From the NCBI GenBank assembly GCA_002733765.1, contig NVWU01000007.1:221568-270104 (forward strand): 48,537 bases of DNA. The letters are read 5' to 3'. The notes under the pieces are model-generated. The model did no database searches, was not told the DNA's origin, and saw only the letters and a program-made list of their open reading frames with translations. Shown here piece after piece: positions 44,788-48,537 of the stretch. The translations under genes were made by a program, and so were the position numbers. Source of the DNA: Colwellia sp. Its GTDB lineage: Bacteria; Pseudomonadota; Gammaproteobacteria; Enterobacterales; Alteromonadaceae. Position 1 is the first letter of the stretch. Each line of letters opens with the position of its first letter.

Positions 44788-45196
44788 AATAAACCTCATA
44801 ACTTATTGTTTTGTCTTCTTTGGATTCAGAATACAACTCAACTAAGAGCGGAAACGAATCAGCGACAATAGTGAGAGGTAACTTAATATTGTCATGATTA
44901 ACCACTTGTCCCAAAAATAGTGCTTTTTTATGTTTATCGATAATTTTTAAAAAAAGGTACTCGCCCTGCATGTTTATTTCTGTCATATCAATATCTATTA
45001 AATAATTGTCGAATACTTTGACTGATGTTACTTCAGAGATTGGATTGTCTTTAAATAATGTAGTGTTGTTACCTGTACCCTCAGTGATATCTTCTATCGA
45101 TGTTACACCAACATCACCACTAGTATTTTCGCTTCCGCCACAATTCATCAGTAATGGTAATGCTAACGGAAGCATGAACAGCTTGAATTTATTCAT
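44780..45196 (-). CDS. Small lipoprotein of unknown function
   Basis: A 138-residue protein with a lipoprotein signal: hydrophobic residues 5-16 then the lipobox LLMNC with the lipidated cysteine at residue 19, followed by GGSENTSG, a glycine/serine-rich linker. The residue after the cysteine is Gly, so outer-membrane retention is expected. The mature part is a small beta-rich domain (LFLKIIDKHKKALFLGQVV) that I do not recognise. The start has AAGGAAT upstream. It is coupled to the LruC-domain gene by overlap and is probably its partner. Confidence 0.7.
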   Translation of the reverse strand: MNKFKLFMLPLALPLLMNCGGSENTSGDVGVTSIEDITEGTGNNTTLFKDNPISEVTSVKVFDNYLIDIDMTEINMQGEYLFLKIIDKHKKALFLGQVVNHDNIKLPLTIVADSFPLLVELYSESKEDKTISYEVYYD

Positions 45197-45565
45197 TTTG
45201 ATTCCTTATACGCAGTTAAGAATATTTATAATTGATCTTGATTTACATCATTCAATTAACTTAAATGCATATTACACACCATTTTTATTACCCATAAAAA
45301 TCATATTGGTAGAGAATTTTTACTCAGCTTATTTTCGTTTTGCTTACCTAGCTTTGCAAAGTAAGAATTGATTATCATTGAATTTGTCTTTAAACCTTTA
45401 AACCAAAATAAGAATTATTGATATTATTTGGAGGGTAAATAATTAGGCTATGTAAATAACAAAGTCGCTGCTACAAAGGCAAACGAATGATACGCGGTGG
45501 ATGACCAAAAATAAGAGCCTAAAATGATTTAAAATTAGGAGTTGATCTTCCCCCATAGTCACTTG
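45197..45565. other. Intergenic region with a possible degenerate attC at the array end
   Basis: No gene is supported in these 369 bases. The left part should hold the promoter of the lipoprotein operon. On the right, the minus-strand sequence CTATAACAAGTGACT, which begins at the TauE stop codon, matches the start of the attC sites in this array (compare ACTTAACAAGTCACT at 46401). The expected second arm and GTTRRRY end are not clear; candidates are GTTTGCC near 45490 or GTTATTT near 45460. Confidence 0.45.
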
Positions 45566-46285
45566 TTATAGTGCAATTGCAGTGACCAACATTCTAACAG
45601 CCATTAAGCTTAATAAAACTTTAATGACTAAAATCAACTTATCATTATTTGCAGCCAACCTTAACCTTGTACCAAGAAAAGAGCCAAAAACCGAGCCAAT
45701 AACCATAAACATCAGTAAATTTAAATGTTCCGAAAGCGATACACCTATAGCCATGAATACAGGGATTTTTGCCAAGTGACTTATAGTCATTAACATTGAG
45801 CTAGTTGCTATTATCTCATCTTTTGAGCTTAACTCCTTCGTTAAAACGGTAAGTGATAATGGCCCAGTGGCGCCCACAATTAAACCTAAACCTGTTTGAA
45901 GTAGACCGATAAGATAGAAATTCTCATATTTTTTAATAAACTTAGAGAAGCGCGTACTCCATAAATTGAGAATTATATACAACCCAATACAAAAAGGTAC
46001 AGACTCAGTTGATATATTAGACAGCAATAAGCCGAAGATACAAACGCCAATAAGAGAGCCTACAAGAAACTTTGGAAGCAATGACCATTGAACATTTTTT
46101 AAGGAAAACACCATTCGCGAAGAGTTGCTAGCTAACTGCGTAATACCATGGATTGGGATTATCAAACTAGGGCTTAAAAATAAAGGCAATATTGCGATTA
46201 ACAGCATACCTCCACCAAAGCCAATAACTCCAGCAATGACGGAAGTAAAGAAAGAAATTAGCCCTAGGATATACTCGATATGCAA
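45566..46285 (-). CDS. TauE/SafE-family membrane exporter
   Basis: A 239-residue inner-membrane protein with about seven to eight helices in two repeats, as in the TauE/SafE (sulfite or sulfoacetate exporter) family. GVIGFGGGMLLIAILPLFLS near residue 18 and GATGPLSLTVLTKE near residue 138 carry the glycine-rich repeat signatures. It follows the attC at 46301-46401 by 16 bases and its stop codon lies in the R''-like sequence of a further attC, so it is the body of an integron-type cassette. The substrate is unknown. Confidence 0.85.
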   Translation of the reverse strand: MHIEYILGLISFFTSVIAGVIGFGGGMLLIAILPLFLSPSLIIPIHGITQLASNSSRMVFSLKNVQWSLLPKFLVGSLIGVCIFGLLLSNISTESVPFCIGLYIILNLWSTRFSKFIKKYENFYLIGLLQTGLGLIVGATGPLSLTVLTKELSSKDEIIATSSMLMTISHLAKIPVFMAIGVSLSEHLNLLMFMVIGSVFGSFLGTRLRLAANNDKLILVIKVLLSLMAVRMLVTAIAL

Positions 46286-46300
46286 ATGACCCCCTTTGCG

Positions 46301-46401
46301 TTATAACCGCTTCACTAAGAGGAAAATAATTATTGGTTAAAATAAGCTTACGAAGGAGAAAAAACCAACTGTTATTTGTCCTTTTGAGTGACTTGTTAAG
46401 T
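46301..46401 (-). repeat. attC recombination site (integron cassette boundary)
   Basis: Read on the minus strand the site begins with the R'' core ACTTAAC followed by AAG and ends with the R' core GTTATAA. Between them two arms pair: GGACAAATAACAGTTGGTT with AACCAATAATTATTTTCC, around an unpaired centre. This is the length (101 bases) and layout of an integron attC. It separates the toxin-antitoxin segment from the TauE cassette. Confidence 0.82.
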
Positions 46402-46455
46402 TTCGTTGTTTATACTAGCCTTAATTAAAGACCACTTTAACGTACTGGTGAAAGC

Positions 46456-46704
46456 ATGACAACTAGAATATTAACTGAGGCAGCTGCAAGTATCAGCGAG
46501 CTTAAAGCAAACCCTATGAAAGTTGCTTTAAGTGCTAATGGCGAAGCTATTGCAGTATTAAATAGAAATGAGCCTGCATTTTATTGCATACCAGCAAAAA
46601 CTTATGAATTTATGATGGATCATATTGAAGATCTAGAGCTACTCGCTATTGTTGAGCAACGAAAAAATGAAGCAAGTGTAAAGGTTAGTATAAATGACCT
46701 ATGA
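46456..46704 (+). CDS. Antitoxin of the Phd/YefM or RelB type
   Basis: An 82-residue protein with an N-terminal DNA-binding-type segment TEAAASISELKANPMKVALS and NGEAIAVLNRNEPAFYCIPA, as in Phd/YefM antitoxins, and an acidic C-terminal helix expected to cover the toxin. It overlaps the toxin gene by 11 bases. The pair is expected to repress its own promoter, which must lie in 46402-46455, since the pair runs against the direction of the cassette array. Start ATG 46456 has GGTGAAAG upstream. Confidence 0.85.
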   Translation: MTTRILTEAAASISELKANPMKVALSANGEAIAVLNRNEPAFYCIPAKTYEFMMDHIEDLELLAIVEQRKNEASVKVSINDL

Positions 46705-46981
46705 GTTAGAATTTAAAAAGTCAGCACTTAAAGAGTGGAAAAAATTAGGTGCTACGATTCAATCACAGTTTAAGAAAAAGCTTACAATCATTTTAAATAA
46801 TCCGCATATTGCAAGTGCCAAACTATCTGGCGGTAATGAATTATACAAAATCAAACTTAGACAAGTAGGTTATCGTCTAGTTTATGAGGTAAACGATGAT
46901 GTTATCACTGTCACTGTAATCTCTGTTGGGAAACGTGATAGAGGAAAAGTGTACAAAGCGGCAATGGAACGAATCAACTAG
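46694..46981 (+). CDS. RelE/ParE-superfamily toxin
   Basis: A 95-residue basic protein with the RelE layout: YELEFKKSALKEWKKLGATI at the start, LYKIKLRQVGYRLVYEVNDD in the middle and TVISVGKRDRGKVYKAA at the end. The arginine and lysine positions match the RelE mRNA-cutting enzymes rather than gyrase-directed ParE, though this is by pattern only. It is translated with the antitoxin by overlap. Its stop lies 5 bases before a GTTRRRY-type half-site (46986-46992, minus strand), as expected at a cassette edge. Confidence 0.88.
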   Translation: MTYELEFKKSALKEWKKLGATIQSQFKKKLTIILNNPHIASAKLSGGNELYKIKLRQVGYRLVYEVNDDVITVTVISVGKRDRGKVYKAAMERIN

Positions 46982-47071
46982 AGAAACTTAACGAGCCTGT
47001 AGAATTACTCGTTTTTAAATTATTTTTAATCAAAATACTCTAACTGGCGATTTTAATTTTTACATCGTTGA

Positions 47072-47752
47072 TCATGGAGTGATAGCGGACTTTCTATTGA
47101 TTTTCGGCTTTTTAGGCGCTGTTCGAGGGGAAATACGAGGCTTTCCCCCTAATGTAGGCATCTTTATTAATCTATGTTATGCACTAAACAATACAGTTGC
47201 CATTGGGTATTTACTTTTTCTTGTCCGCGCAAGGTGACTTGCTTTACGTAACTTTGCTTCCTTGCGTGTTAACTCTTCTATCGTACCGCTCCACTCTTTA
47301 CTGGCATTCGATTTAATCTTGCAACCATCAATGGCAAACAGGTGTCGGCCAATCAAACCTTCCTTGTCACAAATCATCAGTACTTGGGTAAATAGTGGTT
47401 CAATCTGGTCTTTCATCCGAGCCACAAATGAGGTAATGGAGGTGTAATGAGGCTGCGCATCACCTGATAAACTCATGAAGGTAATATTGGTTTCGCAGGC
47501 ATTGGCAATACGACGGCTAGTAATAAATCCTCTGGAGTAACCAAACTAAATGATTTTTAACATCACCGACGGTGAATAGGCGGCTGCGCCGCCTTTATCA
47601 TTGTTAAACCAATGGTCGAACGCTGATAAATCGAGGTGATTATCAACGATATGAGACAACGCATATTCAAACGTGCCGGGAATAATTTGGGCTAAGAAAT
47701 CAATGGGAATGAATTTACTTTGACAGGATAAATCGGGTTTGTAGTTCGCCAT
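47072..47752 (-). pseudogene. Decayed and internally deleted IS1182-like transposase
   Basis: The N-terminal part (from ATG 47752) reads SFIPIDFL-type DUF772 sequence: PGTFEYALSHIVDNHLDLSA and PSVMLKII, then an in-frame stop at 47546-47548 and, still in frame, GYSRGFITSRRIANACETN and FAIDGCKIKSNASKEWSG. After about residue 185 the frame shifts: VNTQWQLYCLVHNI, a C-terminal family segment, is in another frame near 47180-47225, and the tail RISPRTAPKKPKINRKSAIT returns to the first frame and ends at 47072. The central catalytic part is gone. The element is dead. Terminal repeats are not clear. Confidence 0.82.
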
Positions 47753-47837
47753 AACATTTTACTGTTGGTGAATAATATCTATTAGATCACAAACAAGATC
47801 ACGGCACAAGGTTAAAAAACGAACAGTTTAAAATAAT

Positions 47838-47864
47838 AAAAGGAACATTGGAAATGTTCCTTTT
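47838..47864. terminator. Perfect hairpin beside the transposase remnant
   Basis: A 12-base-pair perfect stem (AAAAGGAACATT with AATGTTCCTTTT) with a 3-base loop, with A and T runs at its base so that it could end transcription in both directions. It lies between the transposase remnant and the attC at 47881. Confidence 0.65.
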
Positions 47865-47880
47865 GGGAGAAATTCTACAG

Positions 47881-47978
47881 CCTCAACGCCCAAATAACAG
47901 GCTAAAAATTGTTTGCTAAAATGTTGAGGAACGAAAACAGCAAACTGTTTTTTGTCCTTGTTTAATAACTTGTTATAT
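47881..47978 (-). repeat. attC recombination site (integron cassette boundary)
   Basis: On the minus strand it starts with R'' ATATAAC then AAG and ends GGGC then R' GTTGAGG. The arms ACAGTTTGCTG and TAGCAAACAAT, with further pairing outside them (AACAAGGAC side with the TGTTATT side), give the imperfect hairpin of an attC. The GNAT stop codon TAA is inside R''. Confidence 0.8.
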
Positions 47979-48422
47979 CTCGACTTTCATAGTGTAGTGG
48001 TCAAAAGCTGTTACCTTGATATAGCTATTATTCTCATATAGAGATTTAGCCGCAAAGTTATCAACCGCAGTAGCAAGTTTTAAATTCCCTACACCAGATT
48101 CAATTGCAAAATCATATGCAGCATCAAGTAGGGCTTTTCCTATACCTGATTTACGTTCGGTTGTATGAACAAACAAATCATTTAAGTAAAGCATCGGTTT
48201 CATCGCTACAGATGAAAAGGCAGGATAAAGCTGAGTAAATCCAATAGGTAAATTTTCTGCCGATAAAGCTAAAAGAATTGTAGAGTCATTTAACTCAAGC
48301 CTTTGTTTAATGAAACTTCTAGCGGCATCTACATCGCTTTCTTGTTTGTAGAATTGACGATAGAGATCAAATAACTCAGTAACAGAATCAAGATTGTTAA
48401 TTTTAGCTTGGATAATTTTCAC
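47973..48422 (-). CDS. GNAT-family N-acetyltransferase, cassette-borne
   Basis: A 149-residue GNAT acetyltransferase. The acetyl-CoA-binding motif A is LFVHTTERKSGIGKALLDAA (about residues 84-103), where RKSGIG is the R/Q-X-X-G-X-G/A loop, followed by ATAVDNFAAKSLYENNSY, a normal motif B. The start is GTG 48422 with AAGGAAGG before it. Its stop codon lies inside the attC R'' sequence and its start is 17 bases from the next attC, so the gene fills its cassette. GNAT genes are common in integron arrays; the acceptor molecule is unknown. Confidence 0.9.
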   Translation of the reverse strand: MKIIQAKINNLDSVTELFDLYRQFYKQESDVDAARSFIKQRLELNDSTILLALSAENLPIGFTQLYPAFSSVAMKPMLYLNDLFVHTTERKSGIGKALLDAAYDFAIESGVGNLKLATAVDNFAAKSLYENNSYIKVTAFDHYTMKVEI

Positions 48423-48438
48423 GAACCTTCCTTGAGAG

Positions 48439-48530
48439 ATATAACGCCTTAATAAGCGGAAAATAACGGTTGGCTATAATCGCGAAGCGATGGCCAACTG
48501 TTATTTTTCCGTTTGATTACCTTGTTAGGT
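48439..48530 (-). repeat. attC recombination site (integron cassette boundary)
   Basis: The best-formed site of the array. On the minus strand R'' is ACCTAAC, a full RYYYAAC match, and R' is GTTATAT preceded by GGC. The arms GGAAAAATAACAGTTGGC and GCCAACCGTTATTTTCC pair almost fully, around a short central hairpin (ATCGC/GCGAT). It belongs to the next cassette, which lies beyond the right edge. Confidence 0.88.
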
Positions 48531-48537
48531 TTTTATA

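Noticed and set aside
47173..47184. GCATAAC on the minus strand as another attC core
   Set aside because: It lies in the transposase remnant and is explained as codons for Val-His-Asn in the family segment QLYCLVHNI.
1..48537. CRISPR array or cas genes
   Set aside because: No set of regularly spaced direct repeats was seen; the only tandem repeats are the tRNA-Ser remnants, and no Cas-like protein is present.

Overview
The window is a low-GC stretch of a gammaproteobacterial chromosome. Protein relatedness (AroG, DeoD, TrmK, LruC, the B12 set), the integron-type sites and the short palindromic repeats suggest a marine Alteromonadales, most likely Colwelliaceae (Colwellia or Thalassotalea type). 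This placement is from recognition, not from a search.

Bases 1-13000 form a vitamin B12 region. A plus-strand run carries the late steps of coenzyme B12 assembly (cobT cut by the window edge, cobS, cobU, cbiP) and ends in the periplasmic B12-binding protein btuF. A cobalamin riboswitch precedes the outer-membrane receptor btuB. On the minus strand lie cobC, cbiB and the threonine-phosphate decarboxylase cobD, convergent with btuB. Then come bluB (lower-ligand synthesis), a second cobalamin riboswitch, a small membrane protein that looks like the solitary B12 transporter BtuM, and cobB/cbiA. No btuCD, no corrinoid adenosyltransferase and no corrin-ring genes are in view. The set as seen can take up corrinoids and remodel or finish them, and it could also serve the end of a de novo pathway encoded elsewhere.

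Bases 13000-24700 are mixed accessory genes: a tri-haem cytochrome c, a TehB-type and another methyltransferase, a cold-shock/membrane/excalibur protein, an FAD monooxygenase with an N-terminal zinc-ribbon-like region, a lone tyrosine recombinase in a long AT-rich gap next to a strong hairpin, an EamA transporter, a TonB-dependent receptor and MsrA.

Bases 24700-43200 are mainly core-like: an AttEFGH-like ABC export set, trmK, recX, an EAL-HDOD signalling protein, an operon-like run of a DUF3943 outer-membrane protein, a phosphoribosyltransferase and a phosphodiesterase, tRNA-Ser(UGA) followed by two decayed tandem copies of its 3' half, a moxR/DUF58/transglutaminase operon, aroG, a 56-residue XapX protein and deoD.

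Bases 43200-48537 hold a lipoprotein/LruC pair and then the end of an integron-type cassette array read on the minus strand. Three attC-like sites (46301-46401, 47881-47978, 48439-48530) delimit cassettes carrying a GNAT acetyltransferase, a RelE-type toxin-antitoxin pair in the opposite orientation together with a decayed IS1182-like transposase, and a TauE/SafE exporter. No integron integrase is in view; the array orientation places attI and intI, if they exist, beyond the right edge. This array is the most notable structure in the window.
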